Positions 36,396 to 46,993 of a stretch of 64,000 bases of DNA are shown piece by piece. Location: positions 186,001-250,000 of the forward strand of contig JASCNX010000003.1 of NCBI GenBank assembly GCA_029968055.1. Reading direction: 5' to 3'. A program made the translations under genes and the position numbers. The stretch is from Xenophilus aerolatus (GTDB taxonomy: Bacteria; Pseudomonadota; Gammaproteobacteria; Burkholderiales; Burkholderiaceae_C). Under the pieces are notes generated by a model, which saw only the letters and a list, made by a program, of their open reading frames with translations, ran no database searches and was not told the DNA's origin. Every line of letters starts with the position of its first letter. Within the stretch, counting starts at the first letter, position 1.

Positions 36396-39332
36396 TCACT
36401 GGCAGGCTTCGCAGCCCGGGTCGTCGATCGCGCAGAACTTGATGTCGGTCGCAGGCACTGCAGCCATCTGCGCCTGCGCGGCAGCGGCCGCGAGTTCGAG
36501 TGCGCTCGGTGCCGCGGGCTTCGCGGCAGCGGCCGACATGTCGTGGCTGCCGCCGGAAGACACGGCGTTGAGCCGGCCCGACTGCACCGTCGACTTCTCG
36601 GCGTGCGTGGCGCTGATGGTGCGCAGGTAGTAGGTGGTCTTCAAGCCACGCAGCCAAGCCAGCTTGTAGGTGTCGTCGAGCTTCTTGCCCGAGGCGCCGG
36701 CCATGTAGATGTTCAGGCTCTGCGCCTGGTCGATCCACTTCTGGCGGCGTGCAGCGGCCTCGACCAGCCATTGCGGCTCGACTTCGAAAGCGGTGGCGTA
36801 CAGCGCCTTGACGTCCTGCGGCACGCGGTCGATGGGACGCAGCGAGCCGTCGAAGTGCTTGAGGTCCATGACCATCACGTCGTCCCACAGGCCCAGGCGC
36901 TTGAGGTCGCGCACCAGGTAGTGGTTGATGACCGTGAACTCGCCCGACAGGTTCGACTTGACCGACAGGTTGCCGAAGCAGGGTTCGATCGAGGCGTCGA
37001 CGCCGATGATGTTGGAGATCGTCGCCGTCGGCGCGATCGCCACGCAGTTGGAGTTGCGCATGCCGTCCTTCTGGATCTTGGCGCGCAGGCTGTCCCAGTC
37101 CAGAGACGCCGAGCGGTCGACTTCCACGTAGCCGCCGCGGGCCTTCTCGAGCAGGTCCAGCGAATCGATCGGCAGGATGCCCTTGTCCCACAGCGAGCCG
37201 CGGAAGCTGGAGTACTTGCCGCGCTCGCGGGCCAGTTCGGTCGAGGCCCAGTAGGCGTGGTAGCAGATCGCTTCCATCGAGCGGTCGGCGAATTCCACGG
37301 CCTGTTCGCTGCCGTAGGGAATGCGCAGCTCGTACAGCGCGTCCTGGAAGCCCATCAGGCCCAGGCCCACGGGGCGGTGGCGCAGGTTGGAGTCGCGCGC
37401 CTTCTTCACCGCGTAGTAGTTGATGTCGATCACGTTGTCGAGCATCCGCATGGCGGTGGAAATCGTCTTCTTGAGCTTCTCCTGGTCGACGGCGCCGTCC
37501 TTCAGGTGCTGCAGCAGGTTCACCGAGCCCAGGTTGCAGACCGCGGTTTCGGTGTCGCTGGTGTTCAGCGTGATCTCGGTGCAGAGGTTGGACGAGTGCA
37601 CCACGCCGGCGTGCTGCTGCGGCGAACGCACGTTGCAGGCGTCCTTGAAAGTGATCCAGGGGTGGCCGGTCTCGAACAGCATCGAGAGCATCTTGCGCCA
37701 CAGGTCGGTGGCGGGCACCGTCTTGGCCGGCTTGATCTCGCCGCGGGCGGCCTTCTCTTCGTAGGCGACGTAGGCCTTCTCGAAGTCGGCGCCGAACAGG
37801 TCGTGCAGGTCGGGCACGGAGGAGGGCGAGAACAGGGTCCAGCTGCCCTTTTCCATCACGCGGCGCATGAACAGGTCGGGGATCCAGTTGGCCGTGTTCA
37901 TGTCGTGGGTGCGGCGGCGGTCGTCACCCGTGTTCTTGCGCAGTTCCAGGAATTCCTCGATGTCGAGGTGCCAGGTCTCCAGGTAGGTGCAGACGGCGCC
38001 CTTGCGCTTGCCGCCCTGGTTGACGGCCACGGCCGTGTCGTTGACCACCTTGAGGAAGGGCACGACGCCCTGCGATTCGCCGTTGGTGCCCTTGATGTGC
38101 GAGCCCAGGGCACGCACGCGGGTCCAGTCGTTGCCCAGGCCGCCAGCGAACTTCGACAGCAGCGCGTTCTCCTTGATCGACTCGTAGATGCCGTCCAGGT
38201 CGTCGGGCACCGTGGTCAGGTAGCAGGAGGACAGCTGCGAGCGCAGCGTGCCGCTGTTGAACAGCGTCGGGGTGGACGACATGAAGTCGAAAGACGACAG
38301 CACCTCGTAGAACTCGATGGCGCGCGCTTCGCGATCGATCTCGTTCAGCGCCAGGCCCATGGCCACGCGCATGAAGAAGGCCTGCGGCAGCTCGATGCGC
38401 TGCTTGCGCACGTGCAGGAAGTAGCGGTCGTACAGCGTCTGCAGGCCGAGATAGTCGAACTTCAGGTCGCGGTCGGCCTTCAGGGCCGCGCCGAGGCGGG
38501 CCAGGTCGTACTGCAGGAGCTTTTCGTCCAGCAGTTCGTTGTCCACGCCCTTCTTGATGAAATGCGGGAAGTAGTCGGCATAGCCCTGCGCCATCTCGGC
38601 GTGGGTCACTTCGCGGCCGAGCACCTCCTTGAAGATCGTGTGCAGCAGCAGGCGCGCCGTGGCGAAGGTGTAGTCGGGGTCCTTCTCGATCAGCGTGCGG
38701 GCGGCCAGGATCGATGCCTTGTAGACCTCGTCCAGCGGCACGCCGTCGTACAGGTTGCGCATCGTCTCGGCGACGATGGGCTCGGCCTTGACGCCTTCGC
38801 CGAGGTTCGCGCAGGCGGCTTCCAGCAGGCTGTGCAGGGCACCCATGTCCAGCGCGACGCGCTCGCCGCGGTCCAGCACATGCAGCGTGGGCATGGCAGG
38901 CTTGGCGCTCTGTTCGCCCTGCTTCTGGCGCTCCTGGGTGCGGCGCTCGCGGTACAGCACGTAGGCACGCGCCACTTCGTGGTGGCCGCCGCGCATCAGC
39001 CCGAGTTCGACCTGGTCCTGCACATCCTCGATGTGGAAGGTGCCGCCGCCCGGGCGCGAGCGCACCATTGCGCGCACCACCGCCTGCGTCAGGCCGTCGA
39101 CGGTCTCGCGCACGCTGGCCGAGGCCGCGCCCTGGGTGCCGTGCACGGCCAGGAAAGCCTTCATCATCGCCACGGCGATCTTGTTCGGCTCGAAGGGGAC
39201 GACGGCGCCGTTGCGGCGGATGATCTGGTAATGGGCGAGGGCCGGGCCGGCGGCGCTCGCCACGTCACGGCCCTGGGACGTCGCGGCGGGCACGGCGCGA
39301 GGGGTCGAGGGGGAGGTCAGGGCAGCTTGCAT
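36396..39332 (-). CDS. nrdA: Class Ia ribonucleotide reductase, alpha subunit
   Basis: A 978-residue R1 subunit that reduces ribonucleoside diphosphates. It has an N-terminal ATP-cone (IIRRNGAVVPFEPNKIAVAMMKAF), the active-site segment SNLCTEITLNTSDTETAVCNLGSVNL with catalytic Cys residues, and a C-terminal Cys pair (CAIDDPGCEACQ) for thioredoxin or glutaredoxin exchange. The start at 39332 is preferred to a longer in-frame reading because upstream residues are not conserved-like. The region before it carries two NrdR boxes. Confidence 0.96.
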   Translation of the reverse strand: MQAALTSPSTPRAVPAATSQGRDVASAAGPALAHYQIIRRNGAVVPFEPNKIAVAMMKAFLAVHGTQGAASASVRETVDGLTQAVVRAMVRSRPGGGTFHIEDVQDQVELGLMRGGHHEVARAYVLYRERRTQERQKQGEQSAKPAMPTLHVLDRGERVALDMGALHSLLEAACANLGEGVKAEPIVAETMRNLYDGVPLDEVYKASILAARTLIEKDPDYTFATARLLLHTIFKEVLGREVTHAEMAQGYADYFPHFIKKGVDNELLDEKLLQYDLARLGAALKADRDLKFDYLGLQTLYDRYFLHVRKQRIELPQAFFMRVAMGLALNEIDREARAIEFYEVLSSFDFMSSTPTLFNSGTLRSQLSSCYLTTVPDDLDGIYESIKENALLSKFAGGLGNDWTRVRALGSHIKGTNGESQGVVPFLKVVNDTAVAVNQGGKRKGAVCTYLETWHLDIEEFLELRKNTGDDRRRTHDMNTANWIPDLFMRRVMEKGSWTLFSPSSVPDLHDLFGADFEKAYVAYEEKAARGEIKPAKTVPATDLWRKMLSMLFETGHPWITFKDACNVRSPQQHAGVVHSSNLCTEITLNTSDTETAVCNLGSVNLLQHLKDGAVDQEKLKKTISTAMRMLDNVIDINYYAVKKARDSNLRHRPVGLGLMGFQDALYELRIPYGSEQAVEFADRSMEAICYHAYWASTELARERGKYSSFRGSLWDKGILPIDSLDLLEKARGGYVEVDRSASLDWDSLRAKIQKDGMRNSNCVAIAPTATISNIIGVDASIEPCFGNLSVKSNLSGEFTVINHYLVRDLKRLGLWDDVMVMDLKHFDGSLRPIDRVPQDVKALYATAFEVEPQWLVEAAARRQKWIDQAQSLNIYMAGASGKKLDDTYKLAWLRGLKTTYYLRTISATHAEKSTVQSGRLNAVSSGGSHDMSAAAAKPAAPSALELAAAAAQAQMAAVPATDIKFCAIDDPGCEACQ

Positions 39333-39690
39333 TCGGATCCTTCGTTGACGTCTGTGGTTGTTGTGTGCCGGCCGGTCCGGCGAGGTTGCGAGGGTCTCGC
39401 AAAGCCGGATAGTTGGGGGCAGGCGCACACTATATCTAGGGTGCAAGTGGGCTTCAAGCCACTACAGGTAGTGTTTTTTGCGATTGCGCAGCCTGTTGCG
39501 AAAAGCCGTCGCTGCTGCAGTGCCTGCGCAAGGCGCACCAGGGTTGCTCCACCTTATCGCGAGCCGCACGCCATGGGCTTTGCCGGCCTTTTTGGGCTTG
39601 GAGGCCGCATGGTTGCTGCGTCGGTCCGGCGTCAGCGCGGTCCACGACCGTGCCGACCAGGACGCCCGCGCGTCCGCGGATAAAAAAATT
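39333..39690. other. nrdA-ampD intergenic region
   Basis: This 358-base stretch lies upstream of nrdA, which faces away from it, and downstream of the ampD stop. It holds the NrdR boxes at 39427-39474. The remainder (39475-39690) shows no convincing gene on either strand; ORFs there lack typical starts and family features. An A-tract (GGATAAAAAAATTTC) near 39678-39692 could belong to a terminator, but no stem is clear. Confidence 0.6.
39427..39474 (-). promoter_or_regulatory. Two NrdR boxes upstream of nrdA
   Basis: ACACTATATCTAGGGT (39427-39442) and CCACTACAGGTAGTGT (39459-39474) both resemble the NrdR consensus acaCwAtATaTwGtgt; their starts are 32 bases apart, matching the usual three-turn spacing. 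NrdR represses ribonucleotide reductase genes when dATP is high. Distance to the nrdA start is about 95-140 bases. Confidence 0.85.
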
Positions 39691-40294
39691 TCAGGCCGGC
39701 GCTGCAGGCGGCGGAAAAGCCGCATCCGGCCAGCCGAGCGCGCGCTGCAGGCGCGCCCAGTCGAAGCCCGGGCCGGGGTCGAGCTTGCGGCCCGGCGCGA
39801 TGTGCTCATGCCCTGCCACCGCATCGATGGGGTAGTGCCGGGCCAGGTCGGGGCACAGCGTCGCCAGGGCATCGTACTGCGCCGCCTCGAAGCGCTCGCC
39901 CTCCAGGCCCTCGAGCTCGATGCCGATCGAATGGTCGTTGCAATTGGCGCGTCCGCGCCAGCTCGATGCGCCGGCGTGCCAGGCGCGGTCGTCGCAGCTC
40001 ACGAACTGCCACAGCTCGCCGGTGCGGCGCACGTAGAAATGTGCCGAGACCTGCAGGTCACGAATCTGCTCGAAGTAGGGGTGGGTCGCCCCGTCGAGGC
40101 GGTTCGTGAAGAGCGCCTGCACCTCGTCGCCCCCATAGCGGCCGGGGGGAAGGCTGATCGAGTGCAGCACGATGAGGTCGATGCCGGTTCCTGCGGGACG
40201 AGGTCCGAAGTTCGGCGAGTCGAGCCGGTGCGCCGGGCGGTACCAGCCGCCCGTCCACAGCGCCGACGCGCCGTCGGCCGAGCGCGCGGGCGAA

Positions 40295-40302
<8 letters not shown>
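39691..40302 (-). CDS. ampD: 1,6-anhydro-N-acetylmuramyl-L-alanine amidase AmpD
   Basis: A 203-residue zinc amidase (Amidase_2 fold) that cleaves the anhydro-muropeptide during cell-wall recycling. Key parts: WYRPAHRLDSPNFGPRP, IDLIVLHSISLPPGRYGG (zinc His), AWHAGASSWRGRANCNDHSIGIELEG and AGHEHIAPGRKLDPGPGFDW (His/Asp ligands). Its start overlaps the pilR stop by eight bases. Confidence 0.94.
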
Positions 40303-41794
<1,492 letters not shown>

Positions 41795-41800
41795 GGGGCG

Positions 41801-43492
41801 CTATTGTGGCAAAGGCGCCTGTGCGGGCGCGAAGTGCACGAAGAAGCTGTTGCCTTCGCGCCCCTGTGCACCGAGCGTGCGGCGCTCGTAGCCGATCACC
41901 GCGCCATGGCGTTCGCACAGCTCGCGGCAGATGTACAGGCCCAGGCCGCTGGAGCGGCTCTCGGACGAGAAGAAGGGCTCGAACAGGTGCCGCTGCACCG
42001 CCGGGTCCAGCGGAGCACCGTCGCTCCACACCACGAGCTGCGCGCGCTGATTCGTGCCCACCGTGGTGCTGACCTGGATCGCCCCCTCGTCCTCGCTGGC
42101 GTAGCGCGCGGCGTTGTCGAGCAGGTTCACGAGGATGCGGCGCAGGTGCTCCTCCTCGAAGCGCACCTGGATGTCGGAGGCGAGAAGGAGCTGCACGCCC
42201 GGCCGACGGGTCTGCAGCACCCATTCCTCCACCAGGGTGCGCACCGACGCGTCCAGCGGCAGCGTCTCGTCGTCCAGCGGCAGGGTCCGCTGCTGCCGGG
42301 CACGGGACACATCCAGCACGTCGTCGACGATCCGCGCCAGGCGCTGGGCGTTCTGCCGCACCATCTCGTTGAGCTGCCGCTGCCCTTCGTCGGCCAGGTC
42401 CTCGGCCAGCAGCGCGCTGGCCTGCGCGATGGCGGCCAGCGGATTGCGGATCTCGTGCGCCACGGCGGCCGACATGCGGCCCATGGCCGCCAGCTTCTCG
42501 GTCCGGATGCGGGCTTCGAGTTCGCGCAGGTCCTGCAAGAACATCACGCAGAAGCCTTCCGAACGCTGGTCCATCGCGGGCGTCAGCCGTGTGCGCACGC
42601 GCACCTCGCGCGCCGCGCCGCGCGTCTGCGCGATCGGCAGCTCCGCCGACTTGCCGGTGCGCCGCTTGAAGGTTTGCGCCGCCAGCTGCGCCAGTGGGCG
42701 CCAGGCCGGGTAGCTGTCGAGCGCGAAGGGCACCGCCATGGTGGCGAGCCCGTGGCCCAGGATCAGGTCGGCGGCCGGGTTGACGGCATGCACGCGTCCG
42801 TCGACGTCCACCACCAGCACGCCCTCGCCCAGCGTTTCGATCACCAGTTCGTTGACCTGGGCGTGCATCTGCGCCGAGGTTCGGCTGCGCGAGGCCAGCA
42901 CTTCCTCCCGGGCCAAGCGCAATGCCAGCTGGTGCGCGAGCAGCGCCACCACGAACAGGCCGGTGCCCGTGAGCGCGGCCTGCAGGTAGCGGGCCGGTGC
43001 TTCGGCACCGTGGCCCAGCGAGTACTGCAGCGCGTCGCCCAGCAACAGCAGCGTGACCGCGGCCGTGGTGGCCAGGCCGACCGGCAGCGAACCCACCACC
43101 GCGCCCATCAGCACCGGCAGGGCGAACAGCGGCGTAAAGTTGATGCTGCCCGACTGCAGCAGTTGCAGCAACGCGAAGCCCGCGAGGTCGACGCCGATGG
43201 AGCCGATCCACGCCAGGCCCAGGGTGCGGATCGGCGGTTGCGGATGCAGCACGCGCGCGCCCAACAGCGCCAGCGCGAAATAGGTGACCGAGATGGCCAT
43301 CGCCACCGGCTGGAACGGCTGCCCCAGGCCGTAGGTGACTCCCTGCAGCAGCAGCAGCACCACGCCCACGAACACGCGCGCCGTCATGAAGCCGCGCCAC
43401 AGCCGCGACAGGCCGGTGCTGCGCGGCGGCGGCGGGATGTGCAGGCCCGCCCAATCGGTGGCCGGAGCGCCGCGCGACCAGAGCAGCGCCAT
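41801..43492 (-). CDS. pilS: Sensor histidine kinase PilS
   Basis: A 563-residue kinase. An N-terminal membrane domain has about six hydrophobic segments (VFVGVVLLLLQGVTYGLG through GLFVVALLAHQLALRLA). It is followed by a PAS-like region (VIETLGEGVLVVDVDGRV), HisKA with AAVAHEIRNPLAAIAQ, and HATPase motifs LVNLLDNAARY and SSGLGLYICRELCERHGA. The ATG at 43492 starts MALLWSRGAPATDW. Paired with pilR, this controls type IV pilus genes; none of those lie in the window. Confidence 0.92.
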   Translation of the reverse strand: MALLWSRGAPATDWAGLHIPPPPRSTGLSRLWRGFMTARVFVGVVLLLLQGVTYGLGQPFQPVAMAISVTYFALALLGARVLHPQPPIRTLGLAWIGSIGVDLAGFALLQLLQSGSINFTPLFALPVLMGAVVGSLPVGLATTAAVTLLLLGDALQYSLGHGAEAPARYLQAALTGTGLFVVALLAHQLALRLAREEVLASRSRTSAQMHAQVNELVIETLGEGVLVVDVDGRVHAVNPAADLILGHGLATMAVPFALDSYPAWRPLAQLAAQTFKRRTGKSAELPIAQTRGAAREVRVRTRLTPAMDQRSEGFCVMFLQDLRELEARIRTEKLAAMGRMSAAVAHEIRNPLAAIAQASALLAEDLADEGQRQLNEMVRQNAQRLARIVDDVLDVSRARQQRTLPLDDETLPLDASVRTLVEEWVLQTRRPGVQLLLASDIQVRFEEEHLRRILVNLLDNAARYASEDEGAIQVSTTVGTNQRAQLVVWSDGAPLDPAVQRHLFEPFFSSESRSSGLGLYICRELCERHGAVIGYERRTLGAQGREGNSFFVHFAPAQAPLPQ

Positions 43493-43506
43493 GCCGGGTC
43501 CCGGCC

Positions 43507-43746
43507 TCAGCCTTCCGCCGCCTGGCGGTGGGCCGGCGTGCAGTAGTGGCTGCCGCCGCGCCCGGACACCGCGTCTGCCGCAGGCAGATGCAGCCCGCAA
43601 TGCGCGCAGCGCACCATGGCCTCCGGCCCGGCCACCCGCGGCGCGCGTTGCGGCGGCGGCTTGGCGGCACGGATCTCCTCGCGCCGGTTGTTGCGCCAGA
43701 TCCAGATCGCCACCGCGACCACCGCCAGGACGAGGAGGTATTTCAT
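43507..43746 (-). CDS. PP0621-family small zinc-ribbon protein
   Basis: A 79-residue protein: an N-terminal membrane anchor (MKYLLVLAVVAVAIWIWRNN) followed by a cysteine-containing ribbon (CAHCGLHLPAADAV ... HYCTPAHRQ). The pattern matches PP0621-type proteins that occur before pilS in many betaproteobacteria. Function unknown. Its start overlaps the stop of the CcsA-like gene by four bases. Confidence 0.85.
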   Translation of the reverse strand: MKYLLVLAVVAVAIWIWRNNRREEIRAAKPPPQRAPRVAGPEAMVRCAHCGLHLPAADAVSGRGGSHYCTPAHRQAAEG

Positions 43747-44552
43747 GCGCCGCCCCGCCCGAGGATCACCTCGAGCACGAAGCGCGAGCCGACGTAGGCC
43801 AGCAGCAGCAGCGCCGCACCGGCGTACAGCACGCGCTTGGCGGTGCGGCCGCGCCAGCCGAAACGGGCCCGCCCGACCAGCAGCACGGCGAAGCTCAACC
43901 AGGCCAGGATCGAGAACACCGTCTTGTGGTCCCACTTCCAGGCGCGCACGGTGGGGCCGTAGAGCGTTTCACTGAACAGCAGCCCGGCCAGCAGCGTGGC
44001 CGACAGCAGCACGAAGCCAGCGGTGACGAAGCGGAAGGTGAGGCGCTCGAGCGTGAGCAGCGGCACGCCGGCCTGCGCCTCGGTCGCCTGCCGCATCTGC
44101 TTCTCGGCGCGGGTCATGAGCCAGGCGTGCACCACCGCCGCCCCGAAGAGGCCATAGGACGCGATGCCCAGCGCCAGGTGCAGCGGCAGCCAGGGCGATG
44201 CCGACACATGCAGCGGCGTGCCGGGGAAAGCGACCGCCAGAAGCACCGCGAGCGCGCCCAGCACCGCGAGCACGCGCCGTACGGTGAGCTGCGGGAAGAG
44301 CCGGCTTTCCACCGCATATACCGTCAGCACCAGCCAAGCCGTCACGGACAGGGCCGGTGCGAAGCCGAAGCGGGGTTGGCCGCCGCCGAGGCTCCAGGCG
44401 AGGGTGAGGGCGTGCAACAGCCAGGCCAGGCCGAGCAGCGCCTGGGTGGCCGGGCGGCCGAGTCGGGAGGCAGCCGCGGCCGCCAGGCCGTACGCAGCCG
44501 CAGTGGCGATGCCCAGTGCCACGCTGAGCGGGGAGGGGCTCGCTAAAATCAT
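43743..44552 (-). CDS. CcsA/YpjD-like cytochrome c assembly domain membrane protein
   Basis: A 269-residue polytopic protein with about eight hydrophobic segments and the CcsA-type core HLALGIASYGLFGAAVVHAWLM and WKWDHKTVFSILAWLSFAVLL. It resembles the YpjD/HemX-like proteins rather than true CcsA, whose WWD motif is not seen. Role in heme or cytochrome handling is inferred. Starts at 44552, divergent from ffh by 92 bases. Confidence 0.82.
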   Translation of the reverse strand: MILASPSPLSVALGIATAAAYGLAAAAASRLGRPATQALLGLAWLLHALTLAWSLGGGQPRFGFAPALSVTAWLVLTVYAVESRLFPQLTVRRVLAVLGALAVLLAVAFPGTPLHVSASPWLPLHLALGIASYGLFGAAVVHAWLMTRAEKQMRQATEAQAGVPLLTLERLTFRFVTAGFVLLSATLLAGLLFSETLYGPTVRAWKWDHKTVFSILAWLSFAVLLVGRARFGWRGRTAKRVLYAGAALLLLAYVGSRFVLEVILGRGGA

Positions 44553-44644
44553 CGGCACGAGTTTAGCGGCTCGTCCCCTCTTTTCCGGATGGCGCAACGC
44601 CGTCCCGATCCTTCCGCTTTCCCCCTCCCGAGCAGCAATCCCCC

Positions 44645-46027
44645 ATGGCCACCGCCCTCACCGACAAGTTCTCCCGCCTCGTCAAGCAGATGAGCGGCCA
44701 GGCGCGCATCACCGACGCCAACGTGCAGGACATGATGCGCGAGGTGCGAATGGCATTGCTCGAGGCCGACGTGGCGCTGCCCGTGGTGCGCGACTTCGTC
44801 AACCGGGTCAAAGAGAAGGCGATGGGCGAGGAGGTGCTGGGCTCGCTCAAGCCCGGCCAGGCGCTGGTGGGCATCGTCAACCGCGAACTCGCGGCCACGA
44901 TGGGCGAGGGCGTCTCGGACATCAACCTCGCCGCCCAGCCCCCGGCCGTGGTGCTCATGGCCGGCCTGCAGGGCGCGGGCAAGACCACCACCACGGCCAA
45001 GCTGGCCAAGCACCTGATCGAGAAGCGCAAGAAGAAGGTGCTCACCGTCTCGGGCGACGTGTACCGGCCCGCGGCCATCGAGCAGCTCAAGACGGTGACG
45101 AAGCAGGCCGGCGCCGAATGGTTCCCCAGCACGCCCGACCAGAAGCCGCTGGACATCGCGCGCGCCGCGCTCGACCACGCCAAGCGCCACTACTTCGACG
45201 TGCTGCTGGTCGACACGGCCGGCCGCCTGGCCATCGACGAGGTGCTGATGGAGGAGATCAAGACCCTCCATGCCGCACTGAATCCCGTCGAGACGCTGTT
45301 CGTGGTCGATGCCATGCAGGGCCAGGACGCGGTGAACACGGCCAAGGCCTTCAGGGAAGCGCTGCCGCTCACGGGCATCATCCTGACCAAGATGGACGGC
45401 GACTCGCGCGGCGGCGCGGCGCTGTCGGTGCGGCAGATCACCGGCGTGCCCATCAAGTTCGCCGGCACCAGCGAGAAGATCGACGGCCTCGAGGTCTTCG
45501 ATGCCGAGCGCCATGCCGGCCGCATCCTGGGCATGGGCGACATCGTCGCGCTGGTCGAGCAGGTCACGGCTGGCGTCGACGTCGAGGCGGCGAAGAAGCT
45601 CGCCTCCAAGGTCAAGAGCGGGCATTTCGACCTCGACGACTTCCTGGCCCAGTTGCAGCAGATGAAGCAGATGGGCGGCCTCTCCGGCCTCATGGACAAG
45701 CTGCCCGCCCAACTGGCCGCCAAGGCCACCGAGGCCGACATGACGCGTGCCGAACGCGACATCCGCCGCAAGGAAGGGATCATCCACAGCATGACGCCGC
45801 TGGAGCGCCGCAAGCCCGAGCTCATCAAGGCCACGCGCAAGAAGCGCATCGCTGCCGGCGCCGGCGTTCAGGTGCAGGAGGTCAACCGGCTGCTCAACGA
45901 ATTCGAGCAGATGCAGGGCATGATGAAGAAGATGAAGGGCGGCGGCCTCATGAAGATGATGAAGCGCATGGGCGGCATGAAGGGCCTGCCCGGTATGGGC
46001 GGCCCCGGCGGCATGCCGAAGTTCTGA
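44645..46027 (+). CDS. ffh: Signal recognition particle protein Ffh
   Basis: A 460-residue SRP54 GTPase that targets membrane proteins co-translationally. NG domain: GLQGAGKTTTTAKLAKHL (P-loop), VDTAGRLAIDE and ILTKMDGDSRGGAALSV. The Met-rich M domain (QMKQMGGLSGLMDKLP ... MQGMMKKMKGGGLMKMMKRMG) binds 4.5S RNA and signal peptides. The 4.5S RNA gene is not in the window. Confidence 0.97.
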   Translation: MATALTDKFSRLVKQMSGQARITDANVQDMMREVRMALLEADVALPVVRDFVNRVKEKAMGEEVLGSLKPGQALVGIVNRELAATMGEGVSDINLAAQPPAVVLMAGLQGAGKTTTTAKLAKHLIEKRKKKVLTVSGDVYRPAAIEQLKTVTKQAGAEWFPSTPDQKPLDIARAALDHAKRHYFDVLLVDTAGRLAIDEVLMEEIKTLHAALNPVETLFVVDAMQGQDAVNTAKAFREALPLTGIILTKMDGDSRGGAALSVRQITGVPIKFAGTSEKIDGLEVFDAERHAGRILGMGDIVALVEQVTAGVDVEAAKKLASKVKSGHFDLDDFLAQLQQMKQMGGLSGLMDKLPAQLAAKATEADMTRAERDIRRKEGIIHSMTPLERRKPELIKATRKKRIAAGAGVQVQEVNRLLNEFEQMQGMMKKMKGGGLMKMMKRMGGMKGLPGMGGPGGMPKF

Positions 46028-46045
46028 ACAGAAAGGTGGGGTGGC

Positions 46046-46993
46046 CTAAGGCACCCACCAGTTGTGCAGCGCGTGGAAGTACAGCGGCGCCGCGAAGATC
46101 ACCGAATCGAGCCGGTCGAGCATGCCGCCGTGGCCCTCGATCATGCTGCCCCAGTCCTTCACGCCGCGGTCGCGCTTGATGGCCGACATCACCAGCCCGC
46201 CGAAGAAGCCCATCACGCAGATCATGAAAGCCATGAGCGCTGCCTGCCAAGGCGTGAAGGGCGTCGCCCAGTAGAGCGCCGCGCCCAGCGCCGTGGCGCT
46301 GGCCACACCGCCGACGAGCCCTTCCCAGGTCTTGGACGGCGACAGCTCCGGTGCCACCTTGCGCCGGCCGAAGAGCTTGCCCCACACGTACTGCAGCACG
46401 TCGCTGCCCTGCACCACGATCACCAGGAAGGCGATCAGCAGCAGGTTGCGCCCCTCGAAGCCCGGGATCTTCAGCGTGAGCAGCGCCGGCACGTGGCTGA
46501 TGCAGAACACGCACACCATCAACCCCCACTGGACCTTCGCCGTGCGCTCGAGGAAGCGCTTGGTGTCGCCGCCCACGGCCGAAAGGATGGGCAGGATCAG
46601 GAACGCCTCGACCGGGATGAAGATCGCGAACATGCCGTACCACTCGATCCACACCAGGAAGTACTGCACCGGCAGGGCGATGTAGAACGCGGCCGCGATG
46701 GCCAGGTGGTCGCCGCGGCGTGTGTAGCTCAGGCTCATGAACTCGCGCAGCGCATAGAACGAGATCAGGTAGAACAGCACGATCACGCCGCCCTTGCCGA
46801 GCGCGAAGGCAATGCCGATGACCGCCACCATCACCCACCAGGCGTTGACGCGGGCGTTGAGGTTGTCGATGACGGAATGCGGCGCCCCGTGCGCCACGCG
46901 CCACTTGAGCAGCGCGCCGATGGCCGAGGCGAGGATCAGCACGCCGGCCACGCCGGCGAAGAGCTGCAGCGTGGTCTGGGTCGAGGCGTTCAT
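46046..46993 (-). CDS. ynbB: YnbB-like phosphatidate cytidylyltransferase
   Basis: A 315-residue CdsA-family membrane protein. The complete signature SAIKRDRGVKDWGSMIEGHGGMLDRLD is present in pieces MSAIKRDRGVKDWG and EGHGGMLDRLD, with the terminal FAAPLYFHALHNWW. It should make a CDP-activated lipid from a phosphatidic acid and CTP. Last gene of a six-gene operon that looks like E. coli ynbABCD, so I name it by context; it could also be called a cdsA paralog. Overlaps the acyltransferase stop by four bases. Confidence 0.85.
   Translation of the reverse strand: MNASTQTTLQLFAGVAGVLILASAIGALLKWRVAHGAPHSVIDNLNARVNAWWVMVAVIGIAFALGKGGVIVLFYLISFYALREFMSLSYTRRGDHLAIAAAFYIALPVQYFLVWIEWYGMFAIFIPVEAFLILPILSAVGGDTKRFLERTAKVQWGLMVCVFCISHVPALLTLKIPGFEGRNLLLIAFLVIVVQGSDVLQYVWGKLFGRRKVAPELSPSKTWEGLVGGVASATALGAALYWATPFTPWQAALMAFMICVMGFFGGLVMSAIKRDRGVKDWGSMIEGHGGMLDRLDSVIFAAPLYFHALHNWWVP

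Noticed and set aside
39462-39872. 136-residue minus-strand ORF between nrdA and ampD
   Set aside because: It overlaps ampD in another frame and has Arg/Ser-rich shadow-like composition.
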